DNA of 64,000 nt, taken from contig NZ_CP047936.1 of NCBI RefSeq assembly GCF_014279975.1, positions 868,001 through 932,000 of the forward strand, written 5' to 3'. Positions 7,760 to 15,942 of the stretch are shown piece by piece (position 1 is the stretch's first letter; every line of letters starts with the position of its first letter). Origin of the DNA: Synechococcus sp. BIOS-U3-1 (GTDB taxonomy: Bacteria; Cyanobacteriota; Cyanobacteriia; PCC-6307; Cyanobiaceae). Made by a program: the position numbers and the translations under genes. The notes under the pieces are model-generated. The model did not search any database, was not told the origin of the DNA, and saw only the letters and a program-made list of their open reading frames with translations.

Positions 7760-9199
7760 TCAACGCTGCAAAAATCTTGGTAGCTGCGGGGTGCGCATGC
7801 GGATGAGAGCTCCTGCTCCGTCCTCAATCGCTTCCATCGGCAGTGACGGACCTCGCCAGTCACCTCCCAAATTGTTGTCGCTCTTCTCTGGGCTTTGCGG
7901 TGCTGCAATGCGGTACGGCTCGGAGAGAGACCAGCTGCGGGCGTACTGCATCAGCAGTGGATCCGCTGGAGCAAACACGTAGGAGGGCTCACGCGGAACC
8001 GCTTCCAGCGAGGCCCTTTCGCTGCACATGCGCACGGCTCTAGTGATCCCCTGTACGAAACGACTGCGTGTCACCACCGTGGTCAGATAAGCGACCACCC
8101 TCAGCCGTGACGCATCGAACCCTTCCGCGCACATGTCAATGCTCACAAGCCAGTCGGCATCACCGCTCTGAAATCCATTGAGGCGTTCAGGCGCCCCTGG
8201 GTCTTGAGAGTGCACCAGGTCGACCCGGTCGCCTTCCTCCTCCAGCAGCAAGGTAATGCTGCGGGCGTGCTCAATGTCGCGGGCGATCACTAGCCCGCCT
8301 GCACGTGGGTGGCGTTGGCGAACGCTTTCGAGCTTGGTGCGGGCTCTCAGCAGCAAATGCTGGGCAATGCTGCTGCTGTCGGAAAGACGGATGGCGCGGC
8401 GTAGGTTCCGCGCTCTCCAACTTTCCCTCTGTTCCGCGGATAGTGGGGAAACCTCCCGGTCTGGTAGCCCTTCCTGGCCGTGTTCCACCCAGCCGTCTTG
8501 GAAGCGAAATTCCAGAGGACGAACATCACCGGCTTCGATCAGTTCTCGTGGTTCGACCGATAGATCTGGATGGATCTGCTCCACCAGTTGACCTGCTTCC
8601 TCCACCCGCACTCGACGAGCAGCGCAGAAGGCGAGGTTGTCGGCACGAAATGGGGTTCCGGTTAAACCGAGACGCAGGCGGGCATGTCTGCTGAGCTCCA
8701 AAAATGTTCGTCCCCAAACAGGGCCGTCGGGTTCGTCGGGGTCAACTCCCAAGTGATGCGCCTCGTCGGCGATAGCCAACAGCAGTTCCTGGTCCCAGCT
8801 TCTGAGTTCGGCTTTCAGGGCTTCCTGCTGGCGCCCTGCTCCCTGGTAGCTGAGTAGCCATCCGTCCGCGTCGTCTGAGGCGCTGTTGGGCCCGTTCCAG
8901 AGATCAAGCTGCAGGCCTAGTTGGGCTGCGGCAGCCTGCCACTGGCTGAGGATTGAGGTGCGGTGGCAGAAGATCAGAGCGCGTTGAAGCCTGCCCTCCG
9001 ACTGCATCACCCGAAAGGAGAGCAAGGCCCCAAGCGTTTTGCCAGCGCCTGGTCCGGCATGAATCAGGACATCACGAGGCGCTGTCGTCTCTGGGTCCAG
9101 CCGTCTACGCAGCAGCTGAATGAGCTGCTGTTGCCATTGCCTGGGACGAATCGTCCGGCATGGAAGCTCGGTACCAAGAGCGAATGACGGTGTGTTGAT
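7760..9199 (-). CDS. DEAH-box superfamily 2 helicase (start codon unresolved)
   Basis: SF2 helicase/ResIII-type ATPase. Motifs in order: Walker A GPGAGKT, motif Ia FCHRTSIL, DEAH box IADEAHHLG, motif III GLTGTPFR, and C-terminal helicase motifs VSIDMCAEGFDASRL and RSRFVQGITRAVR. The first usual start codon (TTG 9025) falls after Walker A, so it cannot be the true start. The frame stays open upstream to a TAG near 9222, without ATG, GTG or TTG. An ATC near 9199 is used here as a provisional start, giving about 480 residues. Either a rare start codon or a sequence error/frameshift explains this. The cellular role is unknown. Confidence 0.75.
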   Translation of the reverse strand: MNTPSFALGTELPCRTIRPRQWQQQLIQLLRRRLDPETTAPRDVLIHAGPGAGKTLGALLSFRVMQSEGRLQRALIFCHRTSILSQWQAAAAQLGLQLDLWNGPNSASDDADGWLLSYQGAGRQQEALKAELRSWDQELLLAIADEAHHLGVDPDEPDGPVWGRTFLELSRHARLRLGLTGTPFRADNLAFCAARRVRVEEAGQLVEQIHPDLSVEPRELIEAGDVRPLEFRFQDGWVEHGQEGLPDREVSPLSAEQRESWRARNLRRAIRLSDSSSIAQHLLLRARTKLESVRQRHPRAGGLVIARDIEHARSITLLLEEEGDRVDLVHSQDPGAPERLNGFQSGDADWLVSIDMCAEGFDASRLRVVAYLTTVVTRSRFVQGITRAVRMCSERASLEAVPREPSYVFAPADPLLMQYARSWSLSEPYRIAAPQSPEKSDNNLGGDWRGPSLPMEAIEDGAGALIRMRTPQLPRFLQR

Positions 9200-9295
9200 G
9201 GCGACGAGGAAAGATAGGTCTTTCTAACCATTCCAATCGGTTGCGCCACCCTTAACTTCCGACCATCAGCCCCTGGGGTTCGGCCCCCTGCCGCC

Positions 9296-9472
9296 ATGGC
9301 CAGAAGCCTTCTCCGATACTCATCCAATCCTGAGTCCCGACGTTGTTTGGAGCGTTGCTGGCCCCTTGAGTGCGACCTTGACCCGCTCATTCTTCGAGCG
9401 CGTCTGCTTCACGGCCAGGGCTATCGCCCTCAGGCGCTCGCGGTGGAGGAGGAGCTTCAGCCGATGTTCTGA
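9296..9472 (+). CDS. Small hypothetical protein
   Basis: A 58-residue frame, MARSLLRYSSNPESRRCLER then Cys/Trp/Leu-rich sequence and a predicted helix (ALAVEEELQPMF). It looks protein-like (Arg/Leu/Glu-rich amphipathic helix) and fills the space between the divergent helicase and the next gene. No family is recognised. Codon use matches the GC-rich neighbours. Confidence 0.5.
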   Translation: MARSLLRYSSNPESRRCLERCWPLECDLDPLILRARLLHGQGYRPQALAVEEELQPMF

Positions 9473-9501
9473 AGCTCCTTTCTCATGGCTTGACCAAGAG
9501 T

Positions 9502-10080
9502 TCAGAGCGATTCGGTGTGGTTGCAGAGCAATCGCTCCACTTCCATCACTCCCTCCGAAGCGGCCTTCTGAGCGCGCTCAACCTGACCGCCTGCCGGTTC
9601 CATGATTCTTGATGTCAGGCGATCCATCAGTTCAGCTCTGTTTTCTTTTAGAAGCGTCAGGATCTCCTTCTCGATCAAATGCCTGACGGCTTCCGCACGC
9701 AGGTGATCGTCTGAGGCCTCATCAAACGTCCCCTGGACGAGCTCTTGGATGAACAGGCGATGCACCTCACTGCTGCGCAGAAAGCTTTCGGTGGCATTGA
9801 TGATTCCATCCACCAGGGTGCGATCCGGCTCGGAATCCATTTCCCTGAGCTTGAATTCCCAGTCGAGATGACGTCGTTGCCAGCCTGCCGCATGCAGGCT
9901 TGGCATTACGTTCTGCGAGAACGTGTCCACCGACATTTCGTAGATCCGCTCGGCCAAGCGCTCGCACCATTCACGGCCGTGTTCAGCCAGAAGGTGTTCC
10001 ATGGTGCTGCGGTCCACGGCATGACCTCCGTGGTGGCTGTGGCAGACGCCATCAGGGCATTCGATTGCAGTGAGTCCCAT
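9502..10080 (-). CDS. Conserved-looking hypothetical protein with N-terminal Cys/His cluster
   Basis: A 192-residue soluble protein. The N-terminus ECPDGVCHSHHGGHAVD clusters two Cys and four His, a plausible metal site. The rest is helical and acidic, with DNA/RNA-neutral composition and no transmembrane segment. No enzymatic motif is recognised. It is divergent from pntA1, 124 bases apart. The ATG start at 10080 places the metal-like cluster at residues 8-20. Confidence 0.7.
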   Translation of the reverse strand: MGLTAIECPDGVCHSHHGGHAVDRSTMEHLLAEHGREWCERLAERIYEMSVDTFSQNVMPSLHAAGWQRRHLDWEFKLREMDSEPDRTLVDGIINATESFLRSSEVHRLFIQELVQGTFDEASDDHLRAEAVRHLIEKEILTLLKENRAELMDRLTSRIMEPAGGQVERAQKAASEGVMEVERLLCNHTESL

Positions 10081-10130
10081 GCTGTTGCAGACAGGAACCT
10101 CTCCCTAGCTACAGGCTTCAAGGTCAAACC

Positions 10131-10149
10131 GCATCTTCAGAAAAGATGC
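10131..10149. repeat. Perfect 7-bp inverted repeat in the pntA1 upstream region
   Basis: GCATCTT (10131-10137) / AAGATGC (10143-10149) with a 5-base loop, located about 55 bases before the pntA1 start and between divergent genes. It has no following T-run, so it is more like an operator or leader hairpin than a terminator. Confidence 0.3.
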
Positions 10150-10204
10150 AGGCCCGCTCACCCCGTGACCTCGTAATCTTGACTGGGTCGGCAGCATCAC
10201 GATC

Positions 10205-11344
10205 TTGCCCATACTGTTGATTCCGGCGGAGAGCGCAGCGGGCGAAACCCGCGTTGCGGCTTCTCCGGAAACTGTCAAGAAATTCACTGCACTCGGCTGC
10301 AGGGTCATCCTCGAAAAGGGTGCTGGACAATCGTCCGGCTTTCTGGATCAGGCCTATGCCGAAGCTGGGGCTGAACTGGTCACCTGTGGTGACAACACGG
10401 CCTGGTCACAGGCTGATGTGTTGCTCTGCGTCCAGTCACCCTCTGCGAATGCTCTGTCTCAGCTCCGTCGCGGAGCTCTGGTTGTAGGTCTTCTCTCTCC
10501 CTATGCAAACGCTGAGCTGGCTGGGGTTCTGCAACAAGCAGGTCTTTCTGCCATGGCTCTTGAACTGCTTCCTCGTATCAGTCGTGCTCAGTCCGCTGAT
10601 GCTCTGTCATCGCAAGCCAATATTGCCGGGTATAAATCTGTGCTGTTGGCTTCGGCCGCATTAGACCGTTATTTCCCCATGCTGATGACGGCAGCAGGCA
10701 CTGTTCAGCCAGCTCGCGTCGTGATTCTGGGTGCTGGGGTGGCTGGCTTGCAGGCGGTCGCAACGGCACGCCGGCTTGGTGCTGTCGTTTACGTCAGCGA
10801 CATTCGCCCTGCGGTGAAAGAACAGGTGGAGTCACTTGGGGCCCGCTTCATCGACCCTCCCGAGATTGATGACAAGCCTGCGGAGTCGGGTGGCTATGCC
10901 AAGCAGGCCTCTGACGCTTTTCTCGCAGCGCAGCGCCAGCAGCTCTCCGATCAGCTGGCTGAGGCGGATGTGGCCATCTGCACAGCCCAGGTTCCAGGAC
11001 GTCGTGCCCCTCGGCTGATCAGTGAGGACATGCTGGATCGCATGCGCCCAGGAGCCGTGGTTGTGGATCTTGCTGTTGCCCAGGGAGGCAACTGTGCCGA
11101 GACCCTTCCTTCTCAGACCGTGGACCGTAACGGTGTGAAGCTAATCGGTGCCAACGACCTGCCCTGCACGGTTCCCAATCACGCCAGTGCGATGTTCGCT
11201 CGCAATCTGCTGGCCTTGCTTCAACCGACCCTCAAAGATGGTCAGCTCACCCTCGACAGCGAGGACGAGCTGATCGCCGGATGCCTGATCAGTCAGGACG
11301 GCACTATCCGTCGTGGAGACGTTCTCACCCCAGGAGCCAATTGA
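10205..11344 (+). CDS. pntA: NAD(P) transhydrogenase subunit alpha, part 1 (NAD-binding domain I)
   Basis: Soluble dI domain of the proton-translocating transhydrogenase, which moves hydride between NADH and NADP+ using the proton gradient. The 379-residue protein starts MPILLIPAESAAGETRVAAS from a TTG codon and shows the Rossmann motif VVILGAGVAGLQAVATARRL, plus the RPGAVVVDLAVAQGGNC segment. In this organism the alpha subunit is split: this gene ends before the membrane part, which is the next gene, joined by a TGATG overlap. Confidence 0.95.
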   Translation: MPILLIPAESAAGETRVAASPETVKKFTALGCRVILEKGAGQSSGFLDQAYAEAGAELVTCGDNTAWSQADVLLCVQSPSANALSQLRRGALVVGLLSPYANAELAGVLQQAGLSAMALELLPRISRAQSADALSSQANIAGYKSVLLASAALDRYFPMLMTAAGTVQPARVVILGAGVAGLQAVATARRLGAVVYVSDIRPAVKEQVESLGARFIDPPEIDDKPAESGGYAKQASDAFLAAQRQQLSDQLAEADVAICTAQVPGRRAPRLISEDMLDRMRPGAVVVDLAVAQGGNCAETLPSQTVDRNGVKLIGANDLPCTVPNHASAMFARNLLALLQPTLKDGQLTLDSEDELIAGCLISQDGTIRRGDVLTPGAN

Positions 11345-11688
11345 TGGATTCCCTTTTTCTGATGGGTGCGGCCACTGCCTCCCAAACCCCACCACTGGTG
11401 AATGCCCTGTGGGTCTTGCTGCTCGGAAGCCTGCTCGGCTTCGAATTGATCGGCAAGGTCCCCCCAACGCTGCACACGCCATTAATGAGTGGTGCCAATG
11501 CCATCTCCGGCATCACGATGCTGGCCGCACTCACCGCGATCATCAAAGCCAATGGAAGCACTCCTCTCCTTGTTCTCGGCTCGGTCTCCCTTGGCTTCGC
11601 TCTCTTCAATGTGATTGGCGGTTTCCTCGTCACTGATCGCATGCTCGCCATGTTCAGCCGCAAGCCCGCCCGCAAGGAGAACAGCTGA
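11344..11688 (+). CDS. NAD(P) transhydrogenase subunit alpha, part 2 (membrane domain)
   Basis: A 114-residue protein carrying the alpha-subunit portion of membrane domain dII (ALWVLLLGSLLGFELIGKVP, HTPLMSGANAISG, then two more hydrophobic stretches), about four transmembrane helices. The segment TPLMSGANAISGI is a strong family signature. Its ATG overlaps the TGA of pntA part 1 and its TGA overlaps the ATG of pntB (TGATG both times), so the three subunits are translated as one coupled unit. Often named pntA-2 or pntC. Confidence 0.93.
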   Translation: MDSLFLMGAATASQTPPLVNALWVLLLGSLLGFELIGKVPPTLHTPLMSGANAISGITMLAALTAIIKANGSTPLLVLGSVSLGFALFNVIGGFLVTDRMLAMFSRKPARKENS

Positions 11689-13109
11689 TGGAGTTCCTGA
11701 ACTACGCCATTGACCTTGTCGCCGTTCTGCTGCTGTCCCTCGGTATCAAGGGTCTTTCCAAGGTGCGTTCCGCACGCAGTGCCAATCAGCTCGCCGCTGT
11801 TGCCATGGCACTCGCTGTCATTGGTCTTTTGATCAGTTATGTGGGCACTCCAAGCTTCGACAGTCAGGCCTGGGCGTGGATCATCGCCGGCACTCTTGTC
11901 GGAGGAGTACTGGGTGCGATTACGGCCCAGCGGGTTCCCATGACCTCCATGCCCGAAACCGTGGCGCTGTTCAACGGCTGTGGCGGCATGTCATCGCTGT
12001 TGGTTGCTCTGGCTGCGGCACTGTTCCCTGGAACGCTCGATGACGGCACGCTCGTGGCGGTTGTATCGATTGTGATCTCCGTTTTCGTTGGCTCCATCAC
12101 CTTCACTGGCTCGATCGTCGCGATGGCCAAGCTCCAGGGCTGGCTCTCAACGCCTCCCTGGATGCAGAGCAAAATCCGTCATCTGGTGAACATTGCTCTG
12201 GCTGTTGTTTGTCTTGTGGCTGCGATCAAACTGATCGCTTCCAATGGCAGCAGTCAGGCCGCACTGTGGTTGTTGGTGATCGCTTCTGGACTGCTCGGCA
12301 TTGGCGTCACCCTGCCCATCGGCGGCGCAGACATGCCTGTGGTGATCTCCCTGCTCAATAGTTATTCAGGGGTGGCAGCTGCAGCAGCAGGTTTTGTGGT
12401 GGGCAGCCAGCTTCTGATTGTGGCTGGTGCCATGGTTGGTGCTGCTGGCCTAATCCTGACCCAGGTGATGTGCAACGGCATGAACCGTTCACTGGTTTCG
12501 GTGTTATTCGGTGGAGCGCTCGGAGCCGGCTCCTCCTCCAAGGGTGGTGGTGGTGAGTACACCAACATCACCAGCTGCAGTGTTGAGGAGTGTGCGCTCA
12601 CCCTTGAAGCGGCTGAGCGCGTGGTGATTGTGCCTGGTTATGGCCTAGCTGTTGCGCAGGCTCAGCACACGCTCAGGGAGGTCACCCGTTCCCTGGAAGC
12701 AGCCGGTATTCAGGTTGATTACGCCATTCATCCCGTGGCTGGACGCATGCCAGGTCACATGAATGTGCTGCTCGCTGAAGCCGATGTGCCCTATGAACAG
12801 CTCAAGGAAATGGACGTCATCAATCCTGATTTCCCCGCCACTGATGTGGTGCTGGTGCTGGGTGCTAACGATGTCGTCAACCCCCAGGCCAAGAGCGATC
12901 CAGAATCCCCCCTCTACGGCATGCCGGTGCTTGATGTTCAGCAAGCACGCACAGTCTTTGTCGTGAAACGTGGCATGAGCGCTGGTTATTCAGGGATCAA
13001 GAACGATCTCTTTGAGCTTGCTAACACGTCCATGGTGTTCGGTGATGCCAAGAAAGTTCTTGGTGATCTGCTTGGTGAGCTGAAGGAGCTTGGTGTTGGT
13101 AAGAAGTAA
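11688..13109 (+). CDS. pntB: NAD(P) transhydrogenase subunit beta
   Basis: A 473-residue beta subunit: N-terminal multi-span membrane domain (about nine hydrophobic segments up to residue ~270) and C-terminal NADP(H)-binding domain dIII with VIVPGYGLAVAQAQH, AGRMPGHMNVLLAEADVPY and VLGANDVVNP, all diagnostic. It completes the transhydrogenase, located in the cytoplasmic or thylakoid membrane. A short stem (AGATCG / CGATCT, 13112-13130) follows its stop but the T-run is poor. Confidence 0.96.
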   Translation: MEFLNYAIDLVAVLLLSLGIKGLSKVRSARSANQLAAVAMALAVIGLLISYVGTPSFDSQAWAWIIAGTLVGGVLGAITAQRVPMTSMPETVALFNGCGGMSSLLVALAAALFPGTLDDGTLVAVVSIVISVFVGSITFTGSIVAMAKLQGWLSTPPWMQSKIRHLVNIALAVVCLVAAIKLIASNGSSQAALWLLVIASGLLGIGVTLPIGGADMPVVISLLNSYSGVAAAAAGFVVGSQLLIVAGAMVGAAGLILTQVMCNGMNRSLVSVLFGGALGAGSSSKGGGGEYTNITSCSVEECALTLEAAERVVIVPGYGLAVAQAQHTLREVTRSLEAAGIQVDYAIHPVAGRMPGHMNVLLAEADVPYEQLKEMDVINPDFPATDVVLVLGANDVVNPQAKSDPESPLYGMPVLDVQQARTVFVVKRGMSAGYSGIKNDLFELANTSMVFGDAKKVLGDLLGELKELGVGKK

Positions 13110-13133
13110 TCAGATCGGTCTGAACGATCTTTG

Positions 13134-14291
13134 ATGGGTTCTGATTCTCGAATTCAGCACAACCCCCAGTTGCTTGAGCAGCTGGGGGTTGTCACCTATC
13201 AACAGCGCTGGCCCTGGGTCGGTGGTGACCTGCAAACTCTGCACGACACGATTCGGCCAGTTCCTCTTCCTGAGGATCAAGGAGAGCCGATTCGGATTGC
13301 TGTTCCCCCACTGGCAAGTGGTGCAGCAGCTGCCGGAGAATTGTTGGCCTTTCTGGATCGCCCCCTGCCCACGCCTGCGGGGGATTCCGTACGCCCGCGA
13401 GCCCTTGTGCTGGCCCTTCATGGTCTTGGTGGTTCCAGTCGTCGAGAGGGCCTCCGGCGCCTGGTTCTCACGTTGCAGAGGAATGGGTTTGCGGTGCTGA
13501 GGCTCAATCTGCGGGGGGCTGACCCTGGCAGAGATCTGGCCGGTGGAACCTATGCCGCCGCTTGCAACAGCGATCTGCTGCCAGTGATCGTGCGTGCTCG
13601 TGAGCTTTGTCGACAGCTGGCACCATCCAGTTCTGCTTTGCCCTTGTTCGGTGCTGGGGTCTCTCTCGGCGGCACGATGCTTTTGAACGCTTGTCTGTCC
13701 AGTTCTGAGGACAGGGCCGCGGCCGGACTTCCCCCCGACCAGCTAGTACTCGATGGATTGTTCTGCGCCAGCAGCCCCCTAGATCTGGCCGCCTGCAGCG
13801 CCTCGATTGAACGACCGCGTAACCGGGTCTATCAGCGTTGGTTGCTGCAACGCCTGGTGAGACAAACACTGGCAGACCCCTTCGGCGTGAGCCTGCAGGA
13901 GAATCAATCGCTGACCCAAAATCCACCGCGATCGATCCGCGCCTTTGATGCGGCTGTCACGGCTCCTCGCTGGGGGTTCGATTCCGTGGATGCCTATTAC
14001 TCAAGGGCATCTCCCTTGCCCTATCTGCTCGATGATCGGCGTTCGTTGCCACCCACCCTGTTGCTTCAGGCACTTGATGATCCCTGGGTGCCGGCGTCTG
14101 GAGCCAAGCGTTTGCTCTCCGCACTGATGTTGCAGCCCGCTGATCAGCGTGACCCTGTGTCGGTCCTGCTCACGCAGAGAGGCGGCCACAACGGCTTTCA
14201 TGCTCCCGGCGACAGCGTGGAGAGCGGATGCTGGTCCGATCGTGTGGCTTCGTCCTGGTTGATTCAACTCAGCGCTGATGACCCAAGCTGA
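13134..14291 (+). CDS. YheT-like alpha/beta hydrolase
   Basis: A ~385-residue alpha/beta hydrolase of the YheT/ABHD1-3 type, predicted serine esterase of unknown substrate. The family block WPWVGGDLQTL is near residue 27, the LHGLGGSSRREG oxyanion region near 95, the nucleophile elbow GVSLGG near 180, and the late His in GGHNGFH. ATG 13134 directly follows an in-frame TTG. The first ~20 codons lie inside a near-perfect 34-base palindrome, so a start further downstream is possible. It follows pntB by 24 bases and overlaps the convergent 2Fe-2S gene by 23 bases. Confidence 0.85.
   Translation: MGSDSRIQHNPQLLEQLGVVTYQQRWPWVGGDLQTLHDTIRPVPLPEDQGEPIRIAVPPLASGAAAAGELLAFLDRPLPTPAGDSVRPRALVLALHGLGGSSRREGLRRLVLTLQRNGFAVLRLNLRGADPGRDLAGGTYAAACNSDLLPVIVRARELCRQLAPSSSALPLFGAGVSLGGTMLLNACLSSSEDRAAAGLPPDQLVLDGLFCASSPLDLAACSASIERPRNRVYQRWLLQRLVRQTLADPFGVSLQENQSLTQNPPRSIRAFDAAVTAPRWGFDSVDAYYSRASPLPYLLDDRRSLPPTLLLQALDDPWVPASGAKRLLSALMLQPADQRDPVSVLLTQRGGHNGFHAPGDSVESGCWSDRVASSWLIQLSADDPS
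13159..13192. repeat. Near-perfect 34-base palindrome (16-bp arms)
   Basis: Core arms AACCCCCAG (13161-13169) and CTGGGGGTT (13182-13190) extend outward by two pairs and inward to a tiny loop, with a single G-U type mismatch. Both strands encode almost the same peptide (NPQLLxQLGVV). It lies 50 bases past pntB. No T-run follows, so it is not a canonical intrinsic terminator. Confidence 0.7.
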
Positions 14292-14610
14292 AAGGGCTGC
14301 GGCGGATCACCCAGTCTTCGCAGGGCCGCCCACCGATCACATGCTCTTCAAGGATGCGTCGAATCCGTTCCGGCGTGACTCCTCCGTACCAGATGCCATC
14401 CGGCCAGATCAGCAACACCGGGCCCTGATCACAAACCCGCAGGCAGTCAGCTTTGCTGCGCAGGACCACCCCGCCTGGCCGGTCCGGTCGCTCTAGTGCC
14501 AGCTCCCGCACTCCAAGTTTCAGAGCCTCCCAGCTGGCTGCGCCAAGTGCAGGATCACAGCATTTCGCTTTGGTGGCTGTTGCACAAAGAAGCAGGTGGT
14601 GACTGATCAC
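14269..14610 (-). CDS. Thioredoxin-like [2Fe-2S] ferredoxin domain protein
   Basis: A 113-residue protein with [12 protein letters not shown] at the N-terminus and [20 protein letters not shown] in the second half, the Cys layout of thioredoxin-fold [2Fe-2S] ferredoxins (Shethna/NuoE-like). Ends in a conserved-looking [10 protein letters not shown] helix. Its first codon overlaps the dxr stop by ATGA, so the pair is coupled. The later MEP-pathway enzymes IspG and IspH need low-potential electrons, which makes a link to isoprenoid synthesis attractive but unproven. The 3' end overlaps the convergent hydrolase. Confidence 0.85.
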   Translation of the reverse strand: MISHHLLLCATATKAKCCDPALGAASWEALKLGVRELALERPDRPGGVVLRSKADCLRVCDQGPVLLIWPDGIWYGGVTPERIRRILEEHVIGGRPCEDWVIRRSPFSLGHQR

Positions 14611-15884
14611 GCCGCCATGGCAGTGAGCGGAAGTCGTCGTGTGCCCCGGTCAACCTGTTCGCGCACGGCGGTACGGGCCCACTGATCGACGGCCAGCACG
14701 TCATCCAGTTGCGGCTGGTCAACCCGGTCGGATTTGTGGCGCTCGCAGGCTGTTTCGATCAGGTCGGGAATGTCGAGGAAATGAATCCGCTCTTCGAGGA
14801 ACTGGGCCACCGCCTCTTCATTGGCGGCATTGAGCACAGCCGGCATGGTTCCACCGGCCCTGCCGGCGGCGTACGCCAGTTCCATGCAGGGGTATTTGGC
14901 GGGATCGGGTTTGTTGAAGGTGAGTTGCCCGACCTCGGTCAGATTCAGCCGACGCCAGGGTGTCTCAAGGCGCGAGGGCCAACTCATGCAGTAAAGGATC
15001 GGCAGCTTCATGTCTGGCCACCCCAGTTGCGCCAAGACCGAGGAGTCAGCCAGCTCGATCATCGAGTGAATGATGCTCTGCGGGTGAATGACGATTTCGA
15101 TGTTGTCGTAGTCGAGGCCGAACAGATAGTGGGCTTCGATCACCTCCAGCCCTTTATTCATCAGCGACGCTGAGTCCACGGTGATCTTTCGGCCCATGCT
15201 CCAGTTGGGATGGGAGGTGGCGTCGGCCACGGTGGCTTTCTCCAGATCGGCGGGTGCCCAATCACGGAAAGCACCACCTGAAGCCGTGAGCTGGATCCGG
15301 CGCAGGCCCGGAGTGGGAACACCTGTTGAGAGGCGAGCATTATCAGCCCAGGGTGTGCCCTGCAGGCACTGGAAGATGGCGGAGTGCTCAGAATCGGCTG
15401 GTAGTAGACGGCTGCCGCTTTTCTTGAGCTCTGGCAGCACAACAGGACCCGCTGCGATCAGGGTTTCCTTATTGGCCAACGCAAGATCCTTTCCGGCCTG
15501 GATAGCCGCCAGGGTTGGAAGTAGTCCTGCACAGCCAACAATGCCCGTCACCACCAGGTCTGCTGTGTCCCATGAGGCGGCAACGTTCAGCCCGCCGGGG
15601 CCTCCCACCAGTTCCGGTTTGCGTTGAGGCTGTTGATCGGCGGGGAGAGAAGCAAGGCGTTCCTTCAGTTCCTTCAGAAGAGATTCATCAGCGAGGGCTA
15701 CCACCTCGGGGCTGTGTCGCTGAATCTGCTCCACGAGCAGGGGCAGGTTGCGGCCGGCTGTCAGGGCCACCACCCGGAACTGTTCCGGGAAGTCCTGAAC
15801 GATTTCGAGGGTCTGAGTGCCAATTGAGCCGGTGGAGCCCAGCACGCTGATGGCTTTCACGCGGATCCTGGCGGTTGCAGCCAT
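14607..15884 (-). CDS. dxr: 1-deoxy-D-xylulose 5-phosphate reductoisomerase
   Basis: Second step of the MEP pathway: converts DXP to MEP with NADPH and a divalent metal, feeding carotenoid, chlorophyll phytol and quinone tails. The 425-residue protein shows the NADPH motif [14 protein letters not shown] (about 15-28), [13 protein letters not shown], the substrate/metal region [14 protein letters not shown] and [12 protein letters not shown] 15884 is used; a GTG eight codons later lies closer to the Rossmann strand. Divergent from the sodium transporter, with only 58 bases between likely starts. Confidence 0.96.
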   Translation of the reverse strand: MAATARIRVKAISVLGSTGSIGTQTLEIVQDFPEQFRVVALTAGRNLPLLVEQIQRHSPEVVALADESLLKELKERLASLPADQQPQRKPELVGGPGGLNVAASWDTADLVVTGIVGCAGLLPTLAAIQAGKDLALANKETLIAAGPVVLPELKKSGSRLLPADSEHSAIFQCLQGTPWADNARLSTGVPTPGLRRIQLTASGGAFRDWAPADLEKATVADATSHPNWSMGRKITVDSASLMNKGLEVIEAHYLFGLDYDNIEIVIHPQSIIHSMIELADSSVLAQLGWPDMKLPILYCMSWPSRLETPWRRLNLTEVGQLTFNKPDPAKYPCMELAYAAGRAGGTMPAVLNAANEEAVAQFLEERIHFLDIPDLIETACERHKSDRVDQPQLDDVLAVDQWARTAVREQVDRGTRRLPLTAMAA

Positions 15885-15942
15885 CCTCCCACTTCAATTT
15901 CAGGCCCTGGCAAACTTCGGCCAAGGCACTGTGTTCACGGTT

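Noticed and set aside
10131-10149. Hairpin upstream of pntA1 considered as a riboswitch
   Set aside because: Only a 7-bp stem, no conserved aptamer sequence recognised.
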